Below, one piece after another: positions 23,001 to 33,699 of a DNA stretch of 64,000 nucleotides; positions within the stretch are counted from its first letter, which is position 1; each line of letters begins with the position of its first letter. Below the pieces are notes generated by a model. It saw only the letters and a list, made by a program, of their open reading frames with translations, had not been told where the DNA came from and searched no databases. Source of the DNA: Icerya purchasi (taxonomy: Eukaryota; Arthropoda; Insecta; Hemiptera; Monophlebidae); assembly GCA_039619475.1 (NCBI GenBank), contig CM077115.1, positions 489,635,352 through 489,699,351 on the forward strand, read 5' to 3'. A program made the position numbers and the translations under genes.

Positions 23001-23736
23001 ATCCTTAATACGAGACAATAATAAATTCCTAATTATCTCTGATGCTAAAAGTGTTTTACAAACTATCTCATCTGTTTTTCCTCATCCTTCTTGTGATCCA
23101 ATCATTCTTCGTATTCGCTCGATTATCCATAACCTCTTCCAAACTTACCACATTCAGATCGAGTTCCTTTGGATTCCAGGCCATGTTGGTATAGAAGGAA
23201 ACGAAAGAGTTGATCAGTTGTCTCGTGGTGCAGCTGTTAATGGACTCCCCATTAATAAGTTCACTGCTAATAATTTACTTGCACTATCTAAAAAATTCCA
23301 TTATAGGTTTTGGTCAGACTCATATCCTTCCTCCTTTTCTAACCAATTTTCCCTTTATCTTTCTATTCAGCCATATATTCCAGTTAATCCTTGGTTCCAT
23401 GAATTTCCGTCTTTGCAGCGCTATTTTATTTCCTCTTTATGTCGATTGCGTTTCGATCATAGTTTGCTTCCTTCATCTCGCTATCGAGTTTCACTTTCAG
23501 ACTCTCCTTACTGTCCGCTACATCCTCCAAATGATGCCCACGAATGTAATTCTAACCACATACTTTTCGAATGCTCCACACTGTCGTCTGAACGTTTCCT
23601 TCTTTACTCTCTACTTCTGAGACTTAATATTCCTGCTCCCTATAGTGCTGCATCTGTTCTCTCCTTTCCTTCGTTAACTGTTGTCGCTCCCCTTGTATCC
23701 TTCATTGATGCGATATCTGACCGCGTACGAATCTGA
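20002..23736 (+). CDS. ORF2 polyprotein: AP endonuclease, reverse transcriptase, RNase H
   Basis: A 1244-residue intact ORF2 that nicks target DNA, primes cDNA synthesis from the nick and removes RNA. The endonuclease is residues 1-225: QWN at 9-11, SETW with E38, GGDWNAHSPLWG, and SDH at 214-216. In the reverse transcriptase, FLDISNAFNNV holds the first Asp, then GLPQGSCLSPTLFN, then FFADD at 658-662. The thumb region has YKSIVRSKLDYCSFIYG. RNase H has YTDGSKG (D954), FFAES, ISDAKS and IPGHVGIEGNERVDQLS (H1061), so all catalytic positions are present. The C-terminal motif is CPLHPPNDAHECNSNHILFEC. Domain order and the complete RNase H place it in the I group. The start overlaps the preceding open frame by 17 nt. 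Confidence 0.95.
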   Translation: MLLNLNILQWNCRSLRTNKNVLEHLLQHYKISIALLSETWLKNSSDVSVKGFNIVRSDRTDGYGGSAILIRNGIPFYSHDIVPSLPSDPSNPNFVHVSIPTKYAHSLHLISAYIPPNYNLHSFPLSSFFNSLPHPFIVGGDWNAHSPLWGCSSSNSNGLVIEDIISDFNVILLNDLSPTYFKNQTIYSSIDLTFTSPNVGLNSSWKTLDNTFGSDHVPILLSLNNFPLPLSHKPLQACRWNLNKTNWLKFRNTLDSSLSCIPTNIDPVQSYNSFTQLINSSLSSSSPLIKFPKNPKHLTASSIWWNNECKAAYDVSISAFKTFRACPSTSNLLIYKQMNAKARFVFKSAKKDSWKKFCSSFSRNTPFSQIWRMARAFKVSRSHNPISSNVPLQKLIPFLDSISPSYVPSSEELFPPSFSNDSSPHFLTLPFNINELRYTLNNANDTSPGLDGIPYRVLKNMSNQSLQILLNIFNSILSTGSLPPSWNSFVIIPVPKKDPSSFRPISLAPCLRKIFESILNRRLIWWLESNNLLASNMFGFRPGLGPSDCISLFISDIYNSFLNKNYTLAAFLDISNAFNNVHLPTLQNQMLSINLPSQFISIVIRLFQNRAIHLSTPPDSTSRTVYNGLPQGSCLSPTLFNIYILNTASLPIGSSSLFFADDILLYSTSHDLSSANEEMNNSLSLLNDSLSDLHLFISPSKSACINFTYRPFNPSLINPSVNNIPIPLVKNFCYLGLFLNSRLSFLEHINYLHMSVNKRLNLFKSISSTRWGGDPSTLIILYKSIVRSKLDYCSFIYGNSSRSLLCKLDRVQNCFLRLCLGALKSTPIPAIHAECNVLPLPIRRSHLGYRFLLKRLPVSSSKLISSYSTLLQNWRFTSKKIPILSHISNRLVKFLPQIIIHNKLPYFTFHFTDFLFPPNLSLLSTYSKSLPQPNQDFLNTINSLFPFHSLLYTDGSKGPHGVGASFLYAVHNYFESYKLPPTCSIFFAESVSILRAILYISLIRDNNKFLIISDAKSVLQTISSVFPHPSCDPIILRIRSIIHNLFQTYHIQIEFLWIPGHVGIEGNERVDQLSRGAAVNGLPINKFTANNLLALSKKFHYRFWSDSYPSSFSNQFSLYLSIQPYIPVNPWFHEFPSLQRYFISSLCRLRFDHSLLPSSRYRVSLSDSPYCPLHPPNDAHECNSNHILFECSTLSSERFLLYSLLLRLNIPAPYSAASVLSFPSLTVVAPLVSFIDAISDRVRI

Positions 23737-23806
23737 ATAATTAATTCAGCAATACTTTCCTTTCTTGTCGAACATGGGTCAATGCTCTTTGTCAGCGAGT
23801 CCAAAG

Positions 23807-23842
<36 letters not shown>
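23737..23842 (+). other. 3' UTR and poly(A) tail of the I-clade element
   Basis: About 70 nt follow the ORF2 stop, then an uninterrupted A run from 23807 to the right target duplication. The tail is pure A, as expected for a recent target-primed insertion; older tails in this window carry substitutions. Confidence 0.88.
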
Positions 23843-23845
<3 letters not shown>

Positions 23846-23856
23846 AAAGTGACTGA

Positions 23857-24510
23857 AGAAGCTATATATTTATTTTCTCCGCTTTTGGAGCCTCTATAAG
23901 ATTGTTTCTTTTAGGATTATTTCTTAAGAGAAGTTTTCTAGGTTTTGCTGAAACAACATATCGATTTTCGCTCTGTTTCTGCGCTATCACCCGAGAATGC
24001 TGGAGTCTACAAAGTGGTTTCAATCCAGTTCTGGACTTTCAACTCTATTAACTTATTTCTCGGTATTTAATTATCTTTTGTGTCAACACATTCCTAATAC
24101 CCAGATTTTTAGGCCGAAATGGACGTCGCCCATTTTTACCTTATATAATTTTTTAATATTTTCAACGATTTTTATCTAGGCGTATATTTTTTATGCACTC
24201 TTACGTTTACTTTATGTGAGGATCATATAGTTTTCATTAATTAAACAATGTTAAGCTATGTAGCTCTTACGGGACTGAAATATTGCCTTTAAATTATTTA
24301 CCGCAAGCTTTCGCTGTGTCTCAACTTTTTTCTTTTTAAATGTGTTTCATCTTCACTTGTATTATGACAGTTTTTCTCCGAAAGTTTCAACAGTGTTTTA
24401 TCAATAATAATTACTCTGCCTGTCTCTCTTTGTCTCTCTGCACTTAAATATATATATATATATACATATATATTATGACCAAATTCTCCGGTACTTTTAG
24501 TTACACGGCA
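23857..24510. other. Unassigned AT-rich stretch
   Basis: I see no gene or element end here. A (TA)n microsatellite lies at about 24446-24476. The first bases after 23855 are the right flank of the retrotransposon target. Confidence 0.5.
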
Positions 24511-24514
24511 CAGT

Positions 24515-24768
24515 AATAAAGTAAAGTAAGTCCCATATATCCTTGATAGAGTATCATGGATTGTGATGTTACGGTTTACAATGTAATAAGCCGAACGGCA
24601 CTGATGAGAGTAGGGGAGTCACTTATTTTATACTTGGAATCCCCCTTTACTTTCCAAGATTTCTCTATAATTTCAGATTGGATATACATATATCACTGAG
24701 ACAGCGATTTGGATGCGGAACGAGACAAGTCTTGATAACCTATGACACCTCTGATTTAGTAGCCAGAC
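24515..24768 (+). repeat. Dispersed repeat, copy 1 of a family also at 55290-55545
   Basis: This stretch aligns with 55290-55545 on the same strand. Shared blocks include GTAAAGTA-AAGTCCCATA-ATATCCTTGATA at the left, CCTTTACTTTCC and AGATTTCTC in the middle, and GACAAGTCT-GATAACCTA then GACACCTCTGATTT-GTAG at the right. Both copies are about 250 bp with small indels. There is no coding frame. It may be a SINE-like or MITE-like family, but I see no tRNA promoter boxes or terminal inverted repeats. Confidence 0.68.
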
Positions 24769-25236
24769 ACCTTAGGTACCAAAGCAAATTGAGGGAAAAA
24801 AAAGAAATTTGCTGGCACTTTTCAGACAACAGAGATTAACCGGACTGAAGAGGGAAGACAGATTCCAGGTTGCCAGTAGAGAAATTTGAGAAGCTGCTAT
24901 TCGAGTGTGACAAGAAAGATGCTTAATGTATAGGTTTGCTAGATGGCGATTTGATGATCTGTTCGCTTTCGGGTTGTGCATTCCAGACACTGTGAATACT
25001 TCTCCAACACCAGCGAGTCACTAGAGAAGTATACACACATAAAAAAGTATAAACAGCCAATCAGAACGAGTGCAAAGTATTTTTCTACTTTAGCAGAACG
25101 ATCGATGCGTTGTACACTGCACATTTTTTGTTGTAAAACTGTGACTGCACAGCCGTTATTATATTATGGAGAAATGATGTTAATAAGTCAGTATATGTTT
25201 TGGCCATTCTCTGCTGCCTTCCTCCAGATTTCGCTT

Positions 25237-25546
25237 TTCCCTAATTCCCTCCCCACACGGTCCCCTCCATCCTGATGATGCAGTTATTTGCGACGCCGAT
25301 CATGTGTTCTTCCAGTGTTTATCTCTTTCTGTGGAGCGTTCTGCTTTGTATTCTTATTTGCTGAAGCTTGGACTTCCTACTCCTTACTGTGCTTCCTATA
25401 TCCTGTCCTTTCTTTCCCCACTAATTATTCTTGCTGTTTGTTCCTTTTTAGATAAAATTTCTGATCAGATTAAAATATTACCGACTGCTTTCCTTACTAT
25501 TTGTTTCTGGATAAAGACCCTTGATTAATGAGCCCAAGAAGGAAAA
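25237..25546 (+). mobile_element. 5'-truncated I-like retrotransposon 3' end
   Basis: In frame up to TAA at 25526-25528, the translation reads LHPDDAVICDADHVFFQCLS, then VERSALYSYLLKLGLPTPYC and FLDKISDQIK. It lines up with the last ~80 residues of the intact ORF2 at 20002-23736 (LHPPNDAHECNSNHILFECS, then SERFLLYSLLLRLNIPAPYS). The first Cys of the zinc motif is changed. The post-stop sequence GAGCCCAAGAAGG plus seven A resembles the GAGTCCAAAG plus poly(A) end of the full element. It is a related but diverged family member. Confidence 0.85.
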
Positions 25547-25668
25547 AAACCCCATTCTATCGTGGTTTTGATTTATAACTAAAGAAATTACAAAAACAGA
25601 AATATCTGGGGAACAGCAGTTTATAAATATGCCTGACGAAATGTATTGTTAGCGGAAATCAGTCAACT

Positions 25669-25971
25669 ATGACACACAAAAAACAAGAAGCGGTAGCGCA
25701 ACGAACTAGCAAAATTAGATTGGCAGTTACGGCGTTAAAGGAGGAAAACAACGTACTTGTGTTGGAGAAATCGTTGATTTGTGTAACGGAAATGACAAAA
25801 CAACCACACTTTGCTAACGGGTATTCTTCAAAGCTGATAGAAATTTCTGGAGTTCAGTCATTTGGATCAGATGAAAGCAAATACAATCTTTTCGGCTCTA
25901 ATGGCAAACAATACATGTTTAAAACAGGCCAAAGTAGCAACTTATGTATATCCAACATTCATGGCTACTAG
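25669..25971 (+). pseudogene. Tc1-like transposase fragment
   Basis: A 100-codon frame contains FGSDESKYNLFGSNGKQYMF, the hallmark of Tc1-family transposases around the second catalytic Asp (family form SDESKFNLFG). Only this block of the DDE domain is present; the N-terminal DNA-binding region, first Asp and C-terminal Glu/Asp are missing, and the preceding residues resemble the family only weakly. No inverted repeats are visible nearby. It is a relic. Confidence 0.72.
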
Positions 25972-25974
25972 GGG

Positions 25975-26550
25975 GTTGAAAAGTTGACGTTAATTAGAAC
26001 AAACTTAATGTGTTGCGCCGTCATTCAAACCCAACTAAATCGGAAATAAAGTCACTTGTGTTTTTCATACGAAAGGTACTGTTCGCGAAACAAGTGCAGC
26101 TCTAAGTAGTTCTGTTCATTTAATATTTACTTTTTTTTCATTGTTTTTTCTTTTTTTTCTTTTTGTTTTTTAGCGCGGGACGGGATAAGTGCCTTAGTTT
26201 GTGTTGTATTTTCGTGATATACACCACGATCCTTCAGACCTCGCCACGTAAATAGTTGTCACCCTCGTAAACACAAATTTCTTTTACTTTTTCTCATAAA
26301 TGAATCGGTGCCAAATCAGTTTATGTCGTTCTTCGCAATAATTAAATAAATGTCTCATAATCGTGACTGGAAAATGTTACCGATGCCGCTGCAAGGTTTT
26401 TTTCGTTACACCATTTTCATATTATTCCCGCGACATAAAGAAGACATAGTCATTAATATATTTATATAAACATATTGGAAAATTCTGAAACTTCTGGGAA
26501 AATTAGTGAAATGTAGTTATGCACACTTATGAAAGACTTACATGTATGAG
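25975..26550. other. Unassigned stretch
   Basis: It holds T-rich runs and small frames only. No family or structure could be supported between the Tc1 relic and the long inverted-repeat element. Confidence 0.5.
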
Positions 26551-27506
26551 TAGATAGAATCTGTCACTTCTAGGAAAATAGCCAATTAAAATTGAGTATT
26601 TAGTCACATGACCATGCATGCTTCTAAACCAACCAATCAGAAGCCAGTATTTAGTCACATGACCGTGCTCCCTTTACACAGCTAATCAAGAGTCAGTACT
26701 CCATCAAATGGCCAGGCCTCCCTCTCACATTAGTCCTTCCAATAAAATTTTCCCCGCCACACCACAATGTTTTTTTATCAACTACACCATTCTGCTTGCT
26801 GCATATACATCTTCAGTATTACAAACCAAAAACAATATATCTTAACATCCAATACACCTTAATGCAACAGCATGATTTCTCTGTCGACACCACCACTGGA
26901 AATACTCATTCCTTAGTAACCACACTTATCCAGTAGGAAGATAGAAGGAGGCTTCGTCCAGCCAATTGTTGCTTTGTGTGCCTATATGTATTGATGATAC
27001 ATTTATGATTACCTAGCTGATGTAATAGTTTGCTAACCAGTACGATATGCTTATGTTTGAGTACAGTTTGAGAATATGTGTTACTGTTAACCAGCCATCT
27101 TTAAACTTTTCTAACCCCTACTAAATCTGCTGTTTATGTGTGTGTATGTTTCGAAGATGTGCTTTCCTACATCTATATGCAACCAATGCTAATATACCTT
27201 TTTAACCCGAGCTAAGCTGTTTTGTGTGTGTGTGAACACGTGTGCATGTAAGCATGTACATGTGGAAAAGTATATAGGGGCGTGTATATTTTGGAGGTGG
27301 CTTTTATTATAGCTATACTTACCAAACTTAATATGCCCGTTAACCTGTGCTAAGTAGCTTTGTACACCTGTATGTTTCTATGTGTGATGATGATGCACCT
27401 CCTGCTGCCTAAACAGTCTAGTAATTTGCTAACTTTCTTTGTATATGCTTTGAGACTATGTTTTACTGCTGATAACACACCTTGAACCTTTATAATTGAC
27501 TAACAA

Positions 27507-27563
<57 letters not shown>

Positions 27564-29410
27564 GTATACTCTGGGGATTGCTTTACTATATCTATAATCA
27601 GCCAGTGCCAATGTAACTTACTTGTCCCTTGCAGATTGTTGTGCGTGTTTATGCATGTGTGTGTTTGTGTGCATTTCTGCATGTGCCTGCACGTGTGTAC
27701 AATTATGATATTTATTTCGCTCATGTGCGAAGCATCTGCCTTGTTTATGTGATTTGAAAGATGTACTGATGCATGTCTAACCAAAATAATTATGATGACA
27801 ATGTATATGAGGAGATATGTCTCAGCTTATAGATTTTAATAGGTATTCCCATATATGCCACCAAAATAACTGTGTTACTAACCCTCACAAGGCTTGTTTG
27901 AGTTTTAGCCTATATGTTTCTACTGTGATTCTTTGCATATGAGTAATCAGAGTGGATGATTGATAAAATTGATTGGGCCACTAACATGTAATAACATACA
28001 ACACGTTTAATTGTTGCAAAGGATGTGCTTAATCTACACTCTTTTATGAGCTGTTTTCGACATGTGCTGGGTCTACTATTTAATTATGCAAGTCTTTATG
28101 CAATTTTCAGTGTATGAAGTGCCAAAACTCTCCAACACAGTAATGTGTGTGCCTTTGATATGCTTATGAAACTTCGATATAGTAAACATATGTTATAGCT
28201 TGATGGTATACATGTGATGTAACAACACTAATGATGTTGCCATGTGAACGTGCGTGGTCATGTATGTGTATGTGTTCATTTTCTAATGTAAAGGGAGCCA
28301 ATATTAGCATCCATAACAGATTTGATGTTGCAGTGGTAATATACACTTGTTCAGTGCAGATAAAAATTATAAAATCAAAATGATTGCGGGGATCCAGATT
28401 TTGATGAGCCAGCCATGCCTCTCATTGTCAGTATGAACATTTAATGTACAACAAGAACAACACGCAACAACTAATTTTGGCTAAACATATTATAATTGCC
28501 CTGCAATATGCATAATGGCCAATTTAATTATCAAGCAGTACTCACCCAGCTTGATGGAACTCACTCCACCTCTTACCTGAGTTTAATATTTGACAGACAA
28601 AATCACACGCTCAGGAATTCTATAATATACACCTTTCCAACCAAACAACAACATCTCAATAACAAAATCCCTTATACTATAACCATTATGTCAGAAAGTT
28701 CTGTAAACCTCTCCATAACAAGTCACCAATCCACACACAACAATCTAGTAAGGGTTAATAAGTTATATTGGTATTGGTTGATTATAGATATAGTAATGCA
28801 TTGCCCAAAACATACACACGCATAAACAGCAAATTTTGGTAGGGGTTAAAAAAGTTTAAAGATGACTGGCTAACAGTAACACATATTCTCAAACTGTACT
28901 CAAACATAAGCATATCGTACTGGTTAGCAAACTATTACATCAGCTAGGTAATCATAAATGTATCATCCATACATATAGGCACACAAAGCAACAATTGGCT
29001 GGACGAAGCCTCCTTCTATCTTCCTACTGGATAAGTGTGGTTACTAAGGAATGAGTATTTCCAGTGGTGGTGTCGACAGAGAAATCATGCTGTTGCATTA
29101 AGGTGTATTGGATGTTAAGATATATTGTTTTTGGTTTGTAATACTGAAGATGTATATGCAGCAAGCAGAATGGTGTAGTTGATAAAAAAACATTGCGAGT
29201 GTGGCGGAGAACATTTTATTGGAAGGACTAATGTGAGAGGGAGGCATGGCCATTTGATGGAGTATTGACTCTTGATTAGCTGTGTAAAGGAAGCACGGTC
29301 ATATGACTAAATACTGGCTTCTGATTGGCTGTTTAGAAGGATGTATGATCATGTGACTAAATGCTCACTTTTAATTGGCTATTTTCCTAGAAGTGACATA
29401 TTCTACCTAC
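26551..29410. mobile_element. Non-autonomous element with ~600-bp terminal inverted repeats
   Basis: The left arm 26551-27148 and right arm 28811-29410 are reverse complements at roughly 90% by eye, for example TCACTTCTAGGAAAATAGCC at 26564-26583 against its complement at 29378-29397. Together with the centre this makes an element of about 2.86 kb. Each arm starts with three tandem units of about 50 bp around GCCAAT and TATTTAGTCACATGACC (left arm 26581, 26632, 26681), like the subterminal transposase-binding repeats of several DNA transposon classes. The centre is TG-rich and non-coding. The exact target duplication is unclear; TATGAG occurs at 26545-26550 and 29420-29425. It is a Foldback-like or long-TIR non-autonomous DNA transposon. 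Confidence 0.82.
27100..28830. repeat. TG-rich core with degenerate repeats between the inverted arms
   Basis: The core contains recurrent modules of the form TTAACCC-RGCTAA followed by a TGTGTG run, then a TATATCTATAATC-CCAATGCCAATAT-like string. They are seen near 27108, 27206, 27340 and 27490, and inverted near 28740. A pure (TG)n run lies at 27509-27552. Open frames here encode only Cys-Val or His-Thr dipeptide runs and are not genes. Confidence 0.6.
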
Positions 29411-32400
29411 TTGAATTAATATGAGATATTTATAATCTTCACGCGCTTGACAAGTTTGCTAATCTTTAGGTGCAAAATTGTTTAGCACGTTTATTGATAT
29501 CAATAATATTTCTGATCGATGGCGTGACCGTAATTTTAAATAAGAACATATTCGAATTTGCTGACTAAACTTTGATGCGCCGGTATAGAATACAAAGTAA
29601 TAGTGATAATAGTAATATTTTTTAAAAATTTATCAACCATTTCCTTCTTACCGTGTGTAACATTTTCCCTCGTAAATAAGCATTGATAAAATCTTGTTTT
29701 GAAAATATTTATTCGGTTTGTTATTCGAAATATTAAAAAAAAAAAAAAACAAAAAAAAAAAACATGTTCACTATTCATTAAAATATTAACGATTTTAATA
29801 GATTACTTTCTTTTTAACGTAGCGGGTGACGGCGAAAAAAATACGTTTTTTCGGTTCTTTTTCAGAGCTATTATAAACTTTTAAATTTTTATAAGCAAGC
29901 GCTTCTATAATTTTCAAAACGATGATTGGAGACCTTACAAAACACTTTACTGAAGTCAATTGAAATTCGCCGATTTCCGTAGACTTGAAAGTTTAAAAGA
30001 TTTTTGCTGTCAATCAAACCCTAGCAGGTGTTAAGTACAGAAGCAAAAGTAAGTTTGTATAGAAACCTTTTGATTTTGAGAAGTTTTAATTTTGAACTTA
30101 AAAGTTTGAAATGTGTGATAAAATTTCTTACTTGATAAAATGTTAAAAATACTAAGCGAGACCACGTCATTTTTGGAACTGGGATGTTTTTGAAATTAAA
30201 TCATTCTCTAGCGCAAACGTTATTTTATGAAAATCTTAAGAAAGTATACAAAAAGAAATCGGCAAACGTTGGTCACCGGTCAAACTTAAATATAGCCATA
30301 CCTTCCGAGATATTTTGAAACCTCAACTCTGCTTCATCAGTTGCTCCTTTTTGAATGTTTATCAGAGTAGAATTGTTTATTTTAATTACTCGTTTCTCTT
30401 AGAAAACTATTCGCGTCATCCGTCTCCCACTTTTCTCATTCAACTTTCGCTGTATGATTTCATTCCTCGCACTCAATTTCTTTATTCATTACCTCAGTTG
30501 TTGTACGCGGCGTGGTAATATTTTAAAAAAATAAAAAAACTAGCGTTTGGATTTTACGTCTTATCGAAGCAATTTTATGATATTTAAAATTCTTTTAAAT
30601 TTTTCTGTTTTTTCTTTAAAGAAGAAAAAAAAAAAAAAACGATTATGAAGGTAATAGCGCAAAGGGATTATAAAGGAAAAAAAAGGTTTTATTAAACTTT
30701 TGTAAGATTGTAGGTTTTTAATTCCATGCTCTATATTAGTAGGTTTAACTGACCTATTATAATTATACCGTTCTTATTAGTTCTTTGATTTTTTCCGTCT
30801 ACCATTACATTTTTATTTTATCGCCTTGTCAACGATAGTTGCCGTTCCATCACATCGGCCAGGTTTTTCATTCGAATAACTCGCTGTACATACTACGAAC
30901 TCCTAATTTTATAATGCATTACCGACTTTGGAAATCTCAGAGTACGAACGAAACGTGACGATGATGTATCGGCGACTTTTTAGCAACAGGCAAGACATTC
31001 TCGATGATTATGTCTATTGCTTTGTCGTCGTCGAAACCAACTTGTACAAACTAGAATAACGCATTATTATCAATCTTGCCAACGTCAGAGTTATGGATTA
31101 TTTTTGTCTTTTAGCACATGTAACGTAACAAACGTGAAATTGCAACTTCAGAACGATTTTTATTTATATCACGCGTGTGGGATGCCCCTATTAGCCGTAA
31201 TAACATTCCTCATGCGACTATAACTGAAGCCATTCGCTGTACTCGAAATCAATTAAAACGGCCACCCTATAAGTGTCTCGAACTGATTTCGTTTCATTTG
31301 TAACCCTGCTCACCACCCATCTTTTACGATGAAATTCATCGTCCTAGTATTCATTTTATTATACTTCCCTGCTGCTTTCAGCAGCCACACAACGGAAAAC
31401 ATTCATTCACGAAGCAGTTAAAAGCCTTTATAAGTTGTTGGATTAGGTGAAGGTAACTCTGTATTTATGATAATCGATCGGGTGGTGAGAGAGGAATCTG
31501 GGAACGAAGAGATGCCTAAAAGGAGAGAACTGCGTCCCTCTTTACTTTCGCGCCGTTGGACATTGTGAACCTTAACATTATTTTGTATCCAATAAAATAA
31601 CTCGGAAACCGAGATAAACGGAAGAGTTACATTGTCCGTAAATGAAATTACCAGGTTAAGCCGGACTTGGAAAGATCGTCACGTGAGCGAAGATAAAAAT
31701 TTAATATTAACCTGGAGCTAGTTATTTCCAAAAGCAAAACACATGAAGCAGAACACTAAGGGTTGCTGTAAATGTCATTTGTGCGAAGCGGATACAGACA
31801 TTCGAAATGACGTATTATCGTCGAATGTTTTGTATGCTGTGGATGAAAATAGGGAAAGAACGAAAAATAATTTTTAATTAATCCGAGCAATGCACCGAGA
31901 TAAATTTATACCTGGCTGAATTATACATTAGCACCAGATATACCGATTGGTTTGCATTGGACTCGAGTTATAAACCGCGATGTATACGATGACACGGTAT
32001 TTTTAACAATGTTGCGTCTTAGCAGTGCTAAGGGAGAGCTCCAATTCCGCTGCGTCTTAACGCCTTGAGACAACTCCCCACAAGTGTACCTGCACACGAC
32101 TAACTGCGTTTTTATTATAAACATCCGTGAAGTATATGTAGAATGATTTTTCACTAATTAAATTAATATCATTTCAATGTTAGATTCGGGGAATGAAGAA
32201 TACAACACCGCTCGATATTGTGTAAACATTTTCTTTTCTAGCAAATAAATTATTAGCACAATTTGAAGTTAATTTTCTGAAATTCCATACAACAGCAATG
32301 TTCGAAGAGACAATAAAATGTTGGTTAAGAAACTGTTAACTCACGTCGTGGAACGTTGAAAATCATGCATATCTGGTTACTTAACAAATTTCTTGGCATT

Positions 32401-33690
32401 GCTCCACCGGTAAGAACATTATTTCCCTTTTTTAGGATTTCAACCAATCGGGAAAATTTTTGCTTCGACTTCAAATTCGTTTCGACTTGCTTGAATTTTT
32501 CTCGATTTTTTATTTTATGCTCCATTTGAATGAATTTTTTAGCGATATTTTTTTAGTTGGATTTGTAGTCGTCGAAATTTTCCTGTTGACAAATCATTAA
32601 TATAATCATTCACCCATTTTCTAAACGTAAAATACAAAAAGCTGGTCAAATGGCGAAACCCGGATTAAGAAATAAATATAAAGTAAAAGGCAAAATAATG
32701 TATAGTTTCTTTTTAACGGATCATGTTTTGAGAATAGATTTTGTTAACGGATTTCTAAATCGCTAAATATGCTGGAATAGCCGACTGCAAAATGAAACAC
32801 GTTTACAATCCTTAGAAGAAAAAATAATAACGTGTAATGCAAACCGCCTAATGTAGAATTTAGTCCGGAATCGAATGTCAGTCTGCCTGTTCCTATATTT
32901 TATTCTGATAATAGAAAAATTGGAATACTTCGTTTAAAATAGGAAAATTTAATGTTCTCCGGAGAGAAAAATTTCACATTATTCACAAAATCTGATCCGA
33001 CATTGGTAATGAAAGAAGCGGAAGTAGCATATGTAAATATTTTATTAATCGTCTAAAATAGTAAAGTCGCAGTAATGCGGCAAAAGGAAAAATTCTCACA
33101 AGAATGCATTAGTGATCACTATGGTAATGCGTGCCGAACACAGTAGTGATGGGTAAAGTTTTAAATATTTCCGAACGTCAGGTTACATAAGGAAAGTTAG
33201 AAATAAATTTAAGTATATAAAAAAGCATAATTACAACGAAAAAACAAACAAAACAATAATTAATAAAATAACAATGTTTAAAAGTTAAAACAATCTAGAA
33301 CCGTTAGATGACAGTTTCATCTTAATACTTTAAGCACTGTGGTTATCACCGATATATGTAAGTAGACAGCGCATTTCACCAAAATCACTTAAACTGTTTT
33401 AATAATTTTATGACAATTTGTAAAAGATTTATGTCTTTTTAACTTGATTTTTTTAAGCACTTTTCTATGCGCATTTTTTTTAAAGTAACCTATCGCTCGT
33501 AAAACCGTTTAGATTGTGTTACCCATATATACGGAGGCATATCATATTCGTTACATCCCATATGGAAAACAGGTATAAAAAAAAAGAGTGGTTTTATTTT
33601 ACATTAATTAATTCGTAAAAAATAGAATACTATAAGCGCGACACCATAGGTGGTGCATAAAACGTACAGACATCAAGAAAAAAAAAAAAC
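29411..33690. other. Long unassigned AT-rich stretch
   Basis: No recognisable protein, transposon end or RNA. Poly(A) runs occur near 29733-29762 and 30624-30641. Frames such as 31921-32154 (minus) and 30315-30518 show no family resemblance. It is probably intergenic. Confidence 0.5.
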
Positions 33691-33699
33691 AATTTTCCC

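Larger units (their letters stand above)
17245..23855 (+). mobile_element. Full-length I-clade non-LTR retrotransposon with target-site duplication
   Basis: The element body runs from 17258 to the end of its poly(A) tail near 23842-23844. It is bracketed by the 13-bp duplication AACAAAGTGACTG at 17245-17257 and 23843-23855; the first two A bases of the right copy may belong to the tail. Components in order are: 5' UTR 17258-17520, ORF1 17521-18735, a long inter-ORF region to 20001, ORF2 20002-23736, a 3' UTR of about 70 nt, and a pure poly(A) run from 23807. The order endonuclease-RT-RNase H in ORF2 and three zinc knuckles in ORF1 are those of the I group. The exact duplication, long unbroken A tail and intact ORF2 all point to a recent insertion, possibly still competent. 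Confidence 0.93.

Noticed and set aside
27500..27784. Open frames on both strands of the TG run
   Set aside because: They encode alternating Cys-Val and His-Thr runs, which is just (TG)n translated.
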